From CAVXFB01 sp963760935 (lineage in GTDB: Bacteria > Planctomycetota > Planctomycetia > Pirellulales > Thermoguttaceae), in contig CAVXFB010000006.1 in the NCBI GenBank assembly GCA_963760935.1, positions 930,001 to 994,000 of the forward strand: a DNA stretch of 64,000 nucleotides, in the 5' to 3' direction. A program made the translations under genes and the position numbers. The notes under the pieces were generated by a model. It was not told the origin of the DNA, ran no database searches, and saw nothing but the letters and a program-made list of their open reading frames with translations. This document shows, in pieces, positions 27,103 through 37,048 of the stretch (positions within the stretch are counted from its first letter, which is position 1; every line of letters starts with the position of its first letter).

Positions 27103-28977
27103 TTAGAACGCAGGCGTCGAAGGATTTTGTGCTGCCGGCGCAACTTTCTCGTGATCCCACCATTGCTGGAATTTCGTCCGGGCGTCGGCGTCTGCAAATC
27201 GATAGCCATGGACGTGCAATTTGGCCAACAGGGGATCGGTGGCCGGTTCGAGACCGAACCGAGCGGCTATCTGACCGTGGCGGCGGAGCAGGATGGCGGC
27301 CGCTGTGGCTCCCGCTTCGGGCTCAATGGGACGCTCTTCGACCAGCAGGGTTGTCTCTGCGAGATGGTTGGCGAGCCAAGAGTCGACTTCTGGCCATGGG
27401 TCGCGCGTCGCTATCGAAAGTGCCGCCACCCAATCGAGCCTGTACGGCGCCTGCGGCGTCGGCGGCAAGAATGCGTTCTTGGCGATGGCCTCTGTCAGCC
27501 CGGGTGCGGCTTCCTTTGTGCCATTTTCGGCCAATTGCGCGGCGATCATTCCAAAGCGGCTCGGACGCCCGCCAGGTCGCGGCATGTGCGAATCCACCAA
27601 TCGCCCATCGGCCAACAACAGCAAATATTGCCCCGCGAACCGCGACACCTCGCGTGGATCGAGTTGGCCAAGCATGAGCAATTCGGGCTCCGCGAGCGGG
27701 TGCTTTTCGGCCAGAAAACGGTCGAGCGTTCGCCGGCTTAGTGCTGACAGGCGTTTCGCCGGATCGGTGCGGACGTAATACTGATAAGCCATTTGCCGTC
27801 GTGGCGTGGGCAGGTTGACAATATGGAACGATGCGCCTTCCTGTTGCGGATGGGGAAAGGCGACGCCCACCGGGTAATCGCCGCGCGATAACGAATTGCC
27901 TGTCACGCAGTGGGCCACGCGATCGTCGATGCGGTCGAAGTGCGTCGGTCGCGCCGCGCCCGGCGATAGCGTTGGCACTCCAACCAACAGAAACTGTGGG
28001 CTCCACGGACGGCCATTGTGCCAATACTCGGCTGCCATCGCCGGCTTCGTCCGGTCGAGTAGCTCGCGTAATCGGCTCGCCGCATTGCTGTCGAGGTTGC
28101 GACGGAGCATCAACGTGATGGCCGCTTTCAGTTTCGGCACGTACTCATCGCGGGCCAACAGATCGAGCAGCTCACGATGCGCGGTGCTTTGTGACGTCGA
28201 TGACTTTGCCGCCTCGTCGGATGGCAGCGGGCGCACAAGATCGTCGAGCCAGTGATCGATCTGTCCGTCTGTAACTGGGGGCAATTCCTGCGGTGCGGTA
28301 TCTGCCAGAAGCCATGCCGCACGGGCTCGCTCCCAAGCCCCTTCAAGCTGTCGGCGAGCCTCGGCACTGAGCGAAGGCTGGGCCAACCGTTGCTTCACTC
28401 GTGTCAGGATGGCACAGGCAAGCGTTGGATTGTTCAACAGCCAGTCCATGCGCTCGGCCGCGCCAAGACGCACGGCACACGAATCATCGTCCAACTGGCG
28501 CACAAGTTGATCGATTTCCTCCGACGTCGCGGCGGCGGGCTCCATCGGCGGCTCAGGCAGTTGCCGGGTCCAACGATTCAAGTGCCAGCGGACTTCGAAC
28601 GATATGTCAGAACGCCGCAGCGCTCGGCGAAACTCAATGGCAAGAAACGAGCGCCATTCGGGGTCGGCCACCAATTCGTCTAGCCGCCGGGCTGCACGCT
28701 GTCGCTGGTCAAAGCGGTCGCTATCCAGGTCACCCAGCAGCCGCTTCAGCTCATTGCCAAATCGATCATCGGCGGCCGTCGGCCCACCTTTGGCCCCGGC
28801 GCCGGGAGTTGCCGCGAAAGCGGGACACCAGATAGTGAGAAGGACGAGGACCAGCGAGAATCGGCGACAGTCAGCCACTTGGCTCGGGAAATTGGATAAG
28901 CAGCAGCACATGGTGAAACCGGCCACTAGCGCTTTGACCTTGCCAATTGTCGAGTATTTCGGTACAAGCCGCCCCAT
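27103..28977 (-). CDS. Secreted helical-repeat hypothetical protein
   Basis: Up to 624 residues. A signal peptide lies at about 40-56 (FSLVLVLLTIWCPAFAA), so the true start may be the ATG at 28911. The mature part begins with helical repeats (FGNELKRLLGDLDSDRFDQRQRAARRLDELV, then LVRQLDDDSCAVRLGAAERMDWLL) resembling HEAT/ARM-type units. The second half is not recognised. No catalytic motif is seen. It lies just outside the island and is divergent from the small secreted protein at 29046. Confidence 0.65.
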   Translation of the reverse strand: MGRLVPKYSTIGKVKALVAGFTMCCCLSNFPSQVADCRRFSLVLVLLTIWCPAFAATPGAGAKGGPTAADDRFGNELKRLLGDLDSDRFDQRQRAARRLDELVADPEWRSFLAIEFRRALRRSDISFEVRWHLNRWTRQLPEPPMEPAAATSEEIDQLVRQLDDDSCAVRLGAAERMDWLLNNPTLACAILTRVKQRLAQPSLSAEARRQLEGAWERARAAWLLADTAPQELPPVTDGQIDHWLDDLVRPLPSDEAAKSSTSQSTAHRELLDLLARDEYVPKLKAAITLMLRRNLDSNAASRLRELLDRTKPAMAAEYWHNGRPWSPQFLLVGVPTLSPGAARPTHFDRIDDRVAHCVTGNSLSRGDYPVGVAFPHPQQEGASFHIVNLPTPRRQMAYQYYVRTDPAKRLSALSRRTLDRFLAEKHPLAEPELLMLGQLDPREVSRFAGQYLLLLADGRLVDSHMPRPGGRPSRFGMIAAQLAENGTKEAAPGLTEAIAKNAFLPPTPQAPYRLDWVAALSIATRDPWPEVDSWLANHLAETTLLVEERPIEPEAGATAAAILLRRHGQIAARFGLEPATDPLLAKLHVHGYRFADADARTKFQQWWDHEKVAPAAQNPSTPAF

Positions 28978-29045
28978 CAGTATATCATCGATCCCGAGCT
29001 CTGGGCAGCTTGCGCCGACAGCTCAGCGAGAAGGAAACTCCCATC

Positions 29046-29342
29046 ATGAATCGCGTTGCATTGTCTTCATTGCTCACGCTTGCCATGCTGTTGCTGATTG
29101 CGTCACGCACCCAAGCGGCGACGCCGTTGGACGCCGACGCCATCAAGGCAGCACTGCGCACCGCAACGCCGGAAGAAGAAGGTTTTATCGACCGAGTCGT
29201 GGCCATGGTGGGCAAAGGGACGTTGCCCCGCGAGCTGTTCGACAGCACGTTTCTTTGGGCAAGAAAGAAACCTCGCAACAAATTCCAGTACTTCAAACGC
29301 GGCCTAACACTGCGAGCCGAGCAGCAAGGCATTCGCTTGTAG
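29046..29342 (+). CDS. Small secreted hypothetical protein
   Basis: 98 residues with a signal peptide (NRVALSSLLTLAMLLLIASRTQAA). The mature part is EEEGFIDRVVAMVGKGTLPRELFDSTFLWARKKPRNKFQYFKRGL, typical of a small exported planctomycete protein family without known function. AGAAGGAAA lies shortly before the ATG at 29046; the upstream part of the open frame is not needed. It faces the MATE gene convergently. Confidence 0.7.
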   Translation: MNRVALSSLLTLAMLLLIASRTQAATPLDADAIKAALRTATPEEEGFIDRVVAMVGKGTLPRELFDSTFLWARKKPRNKFQYFKRGLTLRAEQQGIRL

Positions 29343-29411
29343 CAGGCGACTCTCGTCGACAACCTCGTGTGTGGTAATAGCCGTTGCCGCTGCGATGTTT
29401 CTGCGAACCTA

Positions 29412-30806
29412 CTACGGTTCACTCTCAGCCGGGACTAGCAGGGGCGACATTGCCGACGATTCCCGGTGACTGAGGCGCCGCAATTCCAAGAACAGGCACA
29501 GGCCCGTCAGCATTGAGGATGCGAAATCTGCAACTGGTATGGAAGCCCAGACGCCGTCGAGACCGAAAAACGCCGGCAGCACCAGCAGCGCCGGAATCAG
29601 GATCAGAAGTTGGCGCGAGAGCATCAACAGCATCGCCTCTCGCGGCTTGCCCACTGCCTGGAAGTAGCTGGCGCTTACGATCTGGAAGCCGACGGTTGGC
29701 AGCATGATCGCAACGACGCGGACGGCATGGGAGCCTAGTGCAATCAGGTGTTCGTCGTGCGGATCGAAAAGCCGAATCAATCCGGCCGGAAAGAGCATCA
29801 TCACGGCGAAGCCGAACACTGTAATGGCGCTGGCTGCGAGCACGGCGATCTGTAGCGTCTTCTTCACGCGATGGAAGCGGCCTGCCCCGTAGTTATATCC
29901 GATGATGGGCTGGGCGCCCTGATTGATGCCGAAGATTGGCATGGCGATGATCATGAACACGCGGTAGATAATGCCCATGATGGCAATCGCGGGCACGCCG
30001 CCGTAGATGCCGAGTTGGTGGTTCAGAAGCCCTTGCATGACGCTGCTGGCAAGCTGCATGGCGCACGGCGGCGAACCGATCACCAAAATGCCGGCACAGA
30101 TCGGGCCATTGAGGCGCAGATGGCGGGCGTGGAGCTTCAATAGGCTCGTGCGTCCGAGAAAATAGGTCAACACCCACACGGCCGAAACGGCCTGCGACGC
30201 CACCGTCGCCAGGGCTGCTCCCTGCATTCCCCAGCCAAAGCCGAAGATGAAGATCGGCGCCAGAATCGTGTTGAGCACCACGCTGATAAGCATCGAGTAC
30301 ATTGCGACGCGCGGGTTGCCCTCGCCGCGGATCACCGCGTTGAGTCCGAAGGCGATCGATTGAAAGATCGTGCCCATCACGATGATCCGCAGATAATCGT
30401 GGGCGTACGGCAGGATAGCGTCGTTGGCCCCGAACAGCATCAAGATTGGATCGAGCCAGAGCAGCCCGGCTGCCGTAATCAGGATCGACGCAATGATCAG
30501 CAGCACGAAGGCGTTGCCGAGAATGTGTTCGGCCTCGGGCTTTCGTCGCTGTCCGATTCGGATGGATACTTGGGCTGCCGCGCCAAAGCCGATGAGCATA
30601 CCGAAGGCCAGGACGATCAGCATGAATGGGAACGCGACGCTGATGCCCGCAATGGCGTCGTCTCCCATCGCCCGGCCTACAAACAGGGCATCGATCAAAT
30701 TGTAGAATGCCTGGGCCATCATGCCGACGATGGCCGGCGCGGAGAATCGCAACAGCAGCGGGCCGATGCGTCCCTGTTCTAATTGTGCCGATCGATCGAA
30801 GTCCAT
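29412..30806 (-). CDS. MATE-family multidrug/Na+ efflux transporter
   Basis: 464 residues, about 12 transmembrane helices in two pseudo-symmetric halves. It has the MATE features LLRFSAPAIVGMMAQAFYNLIDALFVGRAMG, AGISVAFPFMLI and RGEGNPRVAMYSM in the first half, and GINQGAQPIIGYNYGAGRFHRVK in the second. The GI-QGAQPI-GYNYGA segment is characteristic of the DinF/NorM-like subgroup. It exports cationic drugs or metabolites against Na+ or H+; the substrate cannot be predicted. The C-terminal tail is Ser/Pro/Glu-rich. Confidence 0.92.
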   Translation of the reverse strand: MDFDRSAQLEQGRIGPLLLRFSAPAIVGMMAQAFYNLIDALFVGRAMGDDAIAGISVAFPFMLIVLAFGMLIGFGAAAQVSIRIGQRRKPEAEHILGNAFVLLIIASILITAAGLLWLDPILMLFGANDAILPYAHDYLRIIVMGTIFQSIAFGLNAVIRGEGNPRVAMYSMLISVVLNTILAPIFIFGFGWGMQGAALATVASQAVSAVWVLTYFLGRTSLLKLHARHLRLNGPICAGILVIGSPPCAMQLASSVMQGLLNHQLGIYGGVPAIAIMGIIYRVFMIIAMPIFGINQGAQPIIGYNYGAGRFHRVKKTLQIAVLAASAITVFGFAVMMLFPAGLIRLFDPHDEHLIALGSHAVRVVAIMLPTVGFQIVSASYFQAVGKPREAMLLMLSRQLLILIPALLVLPAFFGLDGVWASIPVADFASSMLTGLCLFLELRRLSHRESSAMSPLLVPAESEP

Positions 30807-30839
30807 GCCTGCATTCCCCAGAGCAAGCGCCGCCGCTCG

Positions 30840-31800
30840 CTAATTCGATCCTTCCCCTTTGGGAAGTTTTCCCATCAGCGAACGGACTCTTTCGAGGCTT
30901 TGCGTCTGCAAGTCTTGCTCAGGGACGTCTTCCGCCGCTCGCTCGGCCCGGTTGAAAACCTCGTGGGCTTTCTCGTAGAAACCGGCGCTGGAAAGACGCT
31001 GTGCGACGTCGCCCAGGGCATACGCTCGAAAGAATGGTTTGTCGATTGTCCCGGCGGCGTCCAATGCAAGCTCAAATGTCTTGGTTGCGGCGCTCCGCTG
31101 ATCGACGTCGGCTTGCGTCAGGCCCACCTCGGCGATGGCGACAGCTCGTTTCTTCGGGTCGGCAACCGCTTTGGCGAAGGCAAGGGCCGTGGCGAGCACT
31201 CGATCGCACTGGTCCGATTGTTTAAGTTGATACCAGCCGTCGGCCGTGGCACAGAATACGAGCATGCGCCCTTGGACGTCGTCGACCTTGCCGGCCAACG
31301 CTTCAGCGGCCTTTAGCGACGCCGTGGCGGCCGCAGTGTCGCCGGCGGCAGTTTGGGCCTGAGCCAGTCTCGCCAGCGCACGCGCCACGATTTTCCGGCC
31401 GCGTCTCATCGGCCGTCGCTGCCGCGGCTGATTCGAGAGTCCTTGCGGCCGCCGACTTGTGGTCGAGTCCGGCGTAGGCCTCGGCCAAGAGCGCCAGGGC
31501 AGCAGCCCTTTCACCGGCGTCGCCAATCGTTTGGCAGTCGCGCTCGGCCGTCCGCAGCGTCTCTTCCGCGCCGGCCATGTCCCGGGCCTTGCCTTGCATG
31601 TAGCCGATCTTGATCAACCGCTTGGCCCGCAATCCTGCGTCGGTCTCCTTCTGCGCCTCCGCCACCTGTTGGCTGAACGGAACCGCCTCCGTAGACGGCC
31701 GATCATTGCAGCCCGCGACCAGCAAACAGAACCATGCGATCAAGAGCAATAACGCGCCATTACGCCTCATTAGAAAAAGGCCTTCTGAATTCGCCGACAT
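30840..31800 (-). CDS. TPR-like lipoprotein (frame broken by 1 nt)
   Basis: The N-terminal frame has a lipoprotein signal (LLLLIAWFCLLVAGC) and helical repeats rich in Ala (AEAQKETDAGLRAKRLIKIGYMQG, ERAAALALLAEAYAGLDH). A second frame continues with KIVARALARLAQAQTAAGDTAAATASLKAAEAL and more ~34-residue helical pairs, TPR-like. Adding one base to the TTTT at 31391-31394 joins them. The start may be 31800 or the ATG at 31770, which is closer to the signal peptide. It is probably an exported scaffold; nothing more specific is seen. Confidence 0.65.
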
Positions 31801-32361
31801 GTCATCCTAATTGCATACCATCTGGCTGGTTGATCTCGGAGAACGCCTCACTGTGTTCGGAAGAACCGTGATCGACGAGCCCCAACCAAACGACGGACAG
31901 TCGCTCATTATAGCCGAGCGGCGGCAATGGCGTAAGCGCGATCGTGGGCACGGGTGCAGTACCGGATTATGACGGTTTGACCGCGGGCCGCAAAATGCCG
32001 CAACGGTTCAGAAGCTGCTTCGATACATGTCCCCTCTCCCTTTGGGAGAGGGTTAGGGTGAGGGCAGGTCGCTGGACTATCCGCCCTTTCAGCCCGCGCC
32101 CCCGCACCTCTGGCAAAACGAGAGGGGCGTTCTGGAGCAGTGTCGTAGCGGCCGACGGAACGTCGGCCTTGTTACAAAGCCGCCGCACTTATGACAGACG
32201 TGATCTAAGGACCGAGTATCCCGAAGGGACAACAAGCGCCAGCGCAGGGTTGCCACGCAGCGGCTACGCTGGGTTCATTGGCATTTCCTGCTATGCAACC
32301 CTGAAAGGGTTGCCTAATGCGATTGCCGACAATGATTCGTAGTGCTCTAGAGTCTGCCGTC
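31801..32361. other. Gene-free region with dispersed repeats
   Basis: About 560 nt without a convincing gene. It contains CCCTCTCCC-TTT-GGGAGAGGG followed by TTAGGGTGAGGGC (32034-32067), a member of the repeat family also at 34154-34200, and further short GC-rich repeat text to 32310. No RNA gene is recognised. Confidence 0.6.
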
Positions 32362-34043
32362 CTACTTGGTCGCCGGTATGCGGACGGCCAAATCGTCCCA
32401 ACCTTCGCCTTCCTTCCAATCCGCCAACGTCTTCCCGCCATCATCTTCGCCGTTAAGTCCGACGCTGTAAAGGACGTAGCCTTCGCCGACTCGTTGGTAG
32501 TGCAAGTCAGCATCCTTGAAGATGTCCCTCGGTACCTCTCTAACATACGTTGGCACCAACTCGCTGAGCTTGGCCGGATACGCACGGTGCACAGCCCGGT
32601 ATTGGGCCAGTTCAAAGGCGAGTTCGGTAACGTCGAATTGCATCGTGGTTACATCTTGTATGTCGCGGCAGTGCCACACTGGCAACAACATGTCCACAAA
32701 CAATTCACCAAACCACCGGGAAAGTGCTTCTTGCGGGCTGATGTGGCCTGTTAGCACCTCCGTTTGCAGACTCTTCGTCAACTCGTCGCGAGCTGCGTAG
32801 ATTATGGCCACGGCAGCCTTTCGTTCGCATCGGGTCGTCTTACGGTAGGCCTCAGCAGCGCGGGAGCAATCGGAATTGCCAATGTGAAAGACTAGATTCC
32901 AATCGATCAAAAAGAACCCGAGAGCGTCTGTGGATGATTCTACCAATGAATCAAACGTGCTTTCCGGCTTCTTAAATCCAATCATCCTCCGTGCATAGCT
33001 TAGGCCGTTTCGTGCAACCATCGAACAAGCATCGAGAAACATGAATCGTTCGCCCAGGTCGATCTTGTCGGCCATCTCCGGCATAGGCTCGAGCTTTGCG
33101 AGGTCGTCTCGCATTTTGCCAATGCGGGCTGCAGTCAGTTTCGCATGCTGGAGGAACCCTTGGTCCGCCGCGCAGGTCGCTCGCTCGATATTGTCGGCAA
33201 CGACAGCGTCTAGCAATGTGGGGCTCTGGCCCGTCAGCCGGGCGAGACGATGACACGCCAATAGTTCATCCCATGCCAGTTCCGCCTTATTCCGATTAAG
33301 CTGCAACATGGCGTGAGCGAGCAATGTGCGAACGATAGCGAAATCGGGATTCATTGAGCGAGCGATCAACGTGTCAATATTTAGGGGTTGGCTGTGCAGC
33401 AACCACAGTAGACTATCCGCTGTCGTATCGGTCTTGCCGGCAACTATGGGATCGTAACGGCGTGGACGCTTTGACGCCTCCAACAGTATTGCCAACGGTT
33501 CTTCATTGGCCGCGACCCACTTGGCCAGAACCGGAAATTCTTGTTCCGACCAGGGACGTGTCATAGCCACATCTAACGATTGCCATTGTTTTGTGGAGTC
33601 GGGTTGGAACGACTTCACCGCGTCTGTGACAGCTTCCTGAGAATCGACGAACAAGTCGAAATCAACGAAATATTCTCCTTTCACGGGCAACGGCAGGACG
33701 CCGAGCATCTCGAAGAACTTCTCGCGTTTGTCCTTTCCAATCCTGCCCGGCCCCATCGCCTTCCAGAGCAACACGGCCGCGTTGTTTTCCGGCGTTACGC
33801 CCTGGCTGCATCGTTGGTTCAACGCGGCCACATAATCGGGATAGCCGTCCTTGCGCAGTGGCTCGGTGATGTAGGTCGTCTCTTTCGAGATGGTGACCAG
33901 GACACGCGGTCTTTGGGTGGACGACGTTGCGGCTTTGTCGGCAGCGGGTTGAGCCGAGTCGGTAACGTTCTGCGCCGCGCTGACATCGGACTGAAGACCA
34001 CTAGTATCGCAGCACTCAGCACAAACAGCCGACCAGGCATCAT
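32362..34043 (-). CDS. Secreted planctomycete hypothetical protein (frame broken near N-terminus)
   Basis: The long frame encodes ~530 residues of a mainly helical protein (e.g. DGYPDYVAALNQRCSQGVTPENNAAVLLWKAMGP and a C-terminal FELAQYRAVHRAYPAKLSELVPTYVREVPRDIF resembling pseudopilin-like C-termini). The long-frame N-terminus from 34224 is poor. The ATG pair at 34043/34040, with GGAGGT at 34050-34055, opens another frame encoding a signal peptide (PGRLFVLSAAILVVFS). It joins the main frame if one base is added near 33990. The corrected start is therefore preferred. Function is unknown. Confidence 0.65.
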
Positions 34044-34153
34044 CGCCAGACCTCCGACCTGAATAGAATGCACAACTACAGCGCATGATAACCTCTGACA
34101 TTAACCGTTGCGAAATAGTTCCGCAATCGGCCAAATACCCGCGTGCCGAAGCC

Positions 34154-34262
34154 CTCACCCTAACCCTCTCCCGGAGGGAGAGGGGACCGAAATTGACGAT
34201 GCCGCCCGGAGGGAGAGGGGACAAGAGACAGTGGCATCGCTCGGAGCGAGAGGGGACCGCAG
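34154..34262. repeat. Three-copy tandem GGAGNGAGAGGGGAC repeat with CCCTCTCCC palindrome
   Basis: CCTAACCCTCTCCC at 34158 faces GGAGGGAGAGGGGAC; the latter recurs with ~35-nt spacing as CGGAGGGAGAGGGGAC twice and CGGAGCGAGAGGGGAC once. The intervals are not conserved spacers. It belongs to the family at 32034-32067 and beside the IS. Confidence 0.65.
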
Positions 34263-34321
34263 ATGACGACGCGTAGCGGACGGAAGGAACCGCGGAGGCG
34301 ACGGCAGCGCCTCCGAACGTC

Positions 34322-35286
34322 TCAATAATTCGGTGTCGGCGGTCGGTAGTGACTGAGATCGATCGAACGGAACCACTCGATCGTCTTCAGCAGTCCTTCG
34401 CGGAGCGGGACTTTCGGACACCAATTAAGCCGGCTTTTTGCCAGCGTGATATCTGGCTGACGCTGCGTCGGGTCGTCGACGGGTAAGTCTTGATGAATCA
34501 ACTTCGATCGCGCGCGGTCAATTCCAGCACCAAATTGGCCAGTTCCAATATCGTAAACTCCTCGGGATTGCCGAGGTTCATGGGCCCCACAAAATCATCG
34601 GGGCCGTCCATCATGCGGATCATCCCCTCTACCAAATCGTCGCGGTAACAGAAAGATCGCGTCTGAGAGCCGTCGCCGAAGATGGTGATGTCTTCTCCGG
34701 CCAGCGCCTGGCGAATAAAGTTCGACACCACGCGGCCATCGAACGGATGCATGCGCGGTCCATACGTGTTGAAAATCCGCACGACGCGGATGTTCACGCG
34801 GTTCTGCCGATGGTAGTCCATCATCAGCGTTTCGGCCGCCCGTTTGCCCTCGTCATAACAGGCGCGTGGCCCGATCGGGTTGACCACGCCGCGGTAGCTT
34901 TCGGGCTGCGGATGGACGTCTGGATCGCCGTAGACCTCGCTGGTCGACGCTTGCAGCACCTTCGCGTGACAGCGTTTGGCCATTCCCAGCACATTGATTG
35001 TTCCCACCACCGACGTTTTCATCGTCTTGATGGGATTGAACTGGTAATGGCCGGGCGCCGCGGGGCACGCAAGATTGTAGGCCTCGTCGACCTCCAAGAA
35101 GATGGGCAACGTAATGTCGTGGCGAATCAGCTCGAAGTTCGGCTGCGGCAGCAGGTGGGCGACATTCGACTTCTGGCTCGTAAAAAAGTTATCCAGACAG
35201 ATGACGTCGTGGCCTCGGTCGAGCAGCCGCTCGCAGAGGTGGGAACCAAGAAAGCCGGCCCCGCCGGTGACCAAAACGCGCTTCAT
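34322..35286 (-). CDS. UDP-glucuronate decarboxylase-like NAD-dependent epimerase (frame broken by 1 nt)
   Basis: Extended SDR with KRVLVTGGAGFLGSHLCERLL, DNFFTSQKSNVAHLL, Ser/Tyr/Lys catalysis (ASTSEVYGDPDVHPQ, CYDEGKRAAE), and RIFNTYGPRMHPFDGRVVSNFI, GDGSQTRSFCYRDDLVEG. This set is diagnostic of UDP-xylose synthase (UXS). The C-terminus lies in another frame, RSKLIHQDLPVDDPTQRQPDITLAKSRLNW... ending at 34322, and joins if one base is added near 34515. The start is the ATG at 35286; the upstream extension is not homologous. It makes UDP-xylose from UDP-glucuronate for glycans. Confidence 0.88.
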
Positions 35287-35552
35287 GGGTGACATAAGTT
35301 TGACCCCAGGGTAATAACGTCGTTCAATGGTACCATAGAATCTACTCATCCAGCAGGCGTCGTCAAACGGCCGGTCACGGCCGAAGGAACCAGTCCGCGG
35401 AGGGGTGAATGGTGATTTGACACCCCCCAACACATGCGGGTTTCCACGTATCGAGTCGAGGTGGCGGCGTTTCGGGGTACACTTTCGGTGTTCCGAGTCA
35501 GATGTGCCAAGGCCGAAGGGGCTAGGTAGTCGAATCAAGGCGAGCATTCCTC

Positions 35553-36296
35553 TTGAACGACGAAGCCACGGTATTCCTGGTCGACGACGATCCGGGCGAG
35601 TTGCGGTTGCTGGCTACGCTGATCGAAGCCAACTTTCCGCGGGTCGCGTCGTTCTTGTCTGCGGCCGACTTCCTGGCGAGTTACCATGATCAGCCAGGCT
35701 GCTTGGTACTCGATGTGTCCATGCCTGGCATGAATGGTCTAGAGTTCTATCGCCGTCTGACCCGCGACAAGATCGCATTGCCGGTGATATTTGTAACGGC
35801 CTATGCAGACGTTCGGTTAGCAGTCGAGGCGATGCAGTTGGGTGCAGTGAACTTCCTCGAAAAGCCGGTGCAGGAACAGGCACTGGTTGATAGCATCCGC
35901 CGAGCGCTTGCCCAGGACCGCCAGAACCGCTGCCTGCGTGCTCGACGCCAACACATCGAAGCGTGCCTCGCCCAATTGACCAATGGCGAGCGCGAAGTGC
36001 TCGCCTTGATCATCCAGGGCAAGATGAACAAGGAAATCGCTGCCGAACTCGACCTGAGCATCCGCACGGTCGAAGACCGACGTGCCAAACTGATGAAGAA
36101 AATGGGCGCGCAATCGCTTGCCGAGCTGGTGCAACTCGTCGTGCTGCACAGAGACAACACGAGTCCAACAACGGTCGATGACTCTATCGTTTCTCCGCTT
36201 TCCCTATTTCCGCCAGTAGCATCTGGACATCCTCCCAAACAGGCCGCTTCGCCTGAGGATTCCGCAGAAGATAGGCGGGATGGTACGTGCAGATGA
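35553..36296 (+). CDS. FixJ/NarL-type response regulator
   Basis: 247 residues: receiver domain (VFLVDDDPGELRLLATLIEA, phospho-Asp in CLVLDVSMPGMNG, T in FVTAYAD, K in LEKPV) and LuxR-type HTH (LTNGEREVLALIIQGKMNKEIAAELDLSIRTVEDRRAKLMKKM). FixJ-type regulators activate transcription on phosphorylation. A TTG start at 35553 is used. The last ~38 residues after the HTH are low-complexity and overlap the 3' end of the UDG gene on the other strand by 113 bp. No kinase is adjacent. Confidence 0.88.
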   Translation: MNDEATVFLVDDDPGELRLLATLIEANFPRVASFLSAADFLASYHDQPGCLVLDVSMPGMNGLEFYRRLTRDKIALPVIFVTAYADVRLAVEAMQLGAVNFLEKPVQEQALVDSIRRALAQDRQNRCLRARRQHIEACLAQLTNGEREVLALIIQGKMNKEIAAELDLSIRTVEDRRAKLMKKMGAQSLAELVQLVVLHRDNTSPTTVDDSIVSPLSLFPPVASGHPPKQAASPEDSAEDRRDGTCR

Positions 36297-36963
36297 CCTT
36301 GATACCGTGGTAATCGTGCACGCGTCCGCGGAGCCGGCCGATCGTTTCCTCGGTCCCCAACAAGTTCTGGGCTGCCACTGCACCAAGGCAGCAGATGAAC
36401 TCCGGCTTGATGATCGCCAGTTGCCGGTCGAGAAACGGTCGGCAGGCAGCGGCTTCGGCGGGCAGGGGCGCCCGATTGCCCGGCGGTCGGCAGCGCAGAA
36501 TATTGAGAATATAGACGTCCTCGCGCCGCATCTTCATGCCTTTGGTGATAATGTCGTTGAGGAGTTGGCCGGCCCGGCCCACAAACGGCTCGCCAAGGCG
36601 GTCTTCGTCGGCACCGGGCGCTTCGCCGCAAAAGACCAACCGCGAGCATGGGTTTCCTACTCCAAACACGGTCTGCGTTCGCGTCGCGGCCAGTTCGGCG
36701 CAGCGCGTGCAGACAGCCACCTCTCGGGCAACCGCCTCCAACTCGGCGAGTCGTGCTTCTTTGTCATCTTGCAATGACTCGGCCGCCGGTGCTTTTCGCC
36801 CCCGGACAACAGCCGTCGCTGCGGGATCGCTCGCCTGCGGTGCGAGCCGACGTTTTGCTCCAGCCTCCTCCGCGTGAGGGGGCACGATAGCTTGGGGAGC
36901 TTTCTTCACGTGAGTTACCCCTGCCCGCTGAAGGCTCTCAAGTCGCTGCACTATCGATCGCAT
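36184..36963 (-). CDS. Uracil-DNA glycosylase, family 4 (Fe-S)
   Basis: A family-4 UDG of ~259 residues. After a ~75-residue Lys/Pro-rich N-terminal extension come CTRCAELAATRTQTVFGVGN (first Fe-S cysteines), the uracil-binding GEAPGADEDRLGEPFVGRAGQLL, ILRCRPPGNRAP, and HPAYLLRNPQAKRPVWEDVQ. The enzyme removes uracil from DNA. The ATG at 36963 (RSIVQRLESL) is preferred over the longer frame from 37029. It is divergent from der and overlaps the response regulator's 3' end. Confidence 0.9.
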   Translation of the reverse strand: MRSIVQRLESLQRAGVTHVKKAPQAIVPPHAEEAGAKRRLAPQASDPAATAVVRGRKAPAAESLQDDKEARLAELEAVAREVAVCTRCAELAATRTQTVFGVGNPCSRLVFCGEAPGADEDRLGEPFVGRAGQLLNDIITKGMKMRREDVYILNILRCRPPGNRAPLPAEAAACRPFLDRQLAIIKPEFICCLGAVAAQNLLGTEETIGRLRGRVHDYHGIKVICTYHPAYLLRNPQAKRPVWEDVQMLLAEIGKAEKR

Positions 36964-37048
36964 GGATTTCGACAATATCAAGGAAAGATAAGACAACCAT
37001 CGCGGGCCGACTAGAATGGCAGCCGCCACTCAACTATCATAAGGACTT

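Noticed and set aside
34154..34262. Possible CRISPR-like array
   Set aside because: The ~15-nt unit repeats three times at ~35-nt intervals, but units are short, diverged and part of a dispersed repeat family; there is no leader and there are no cas genes.
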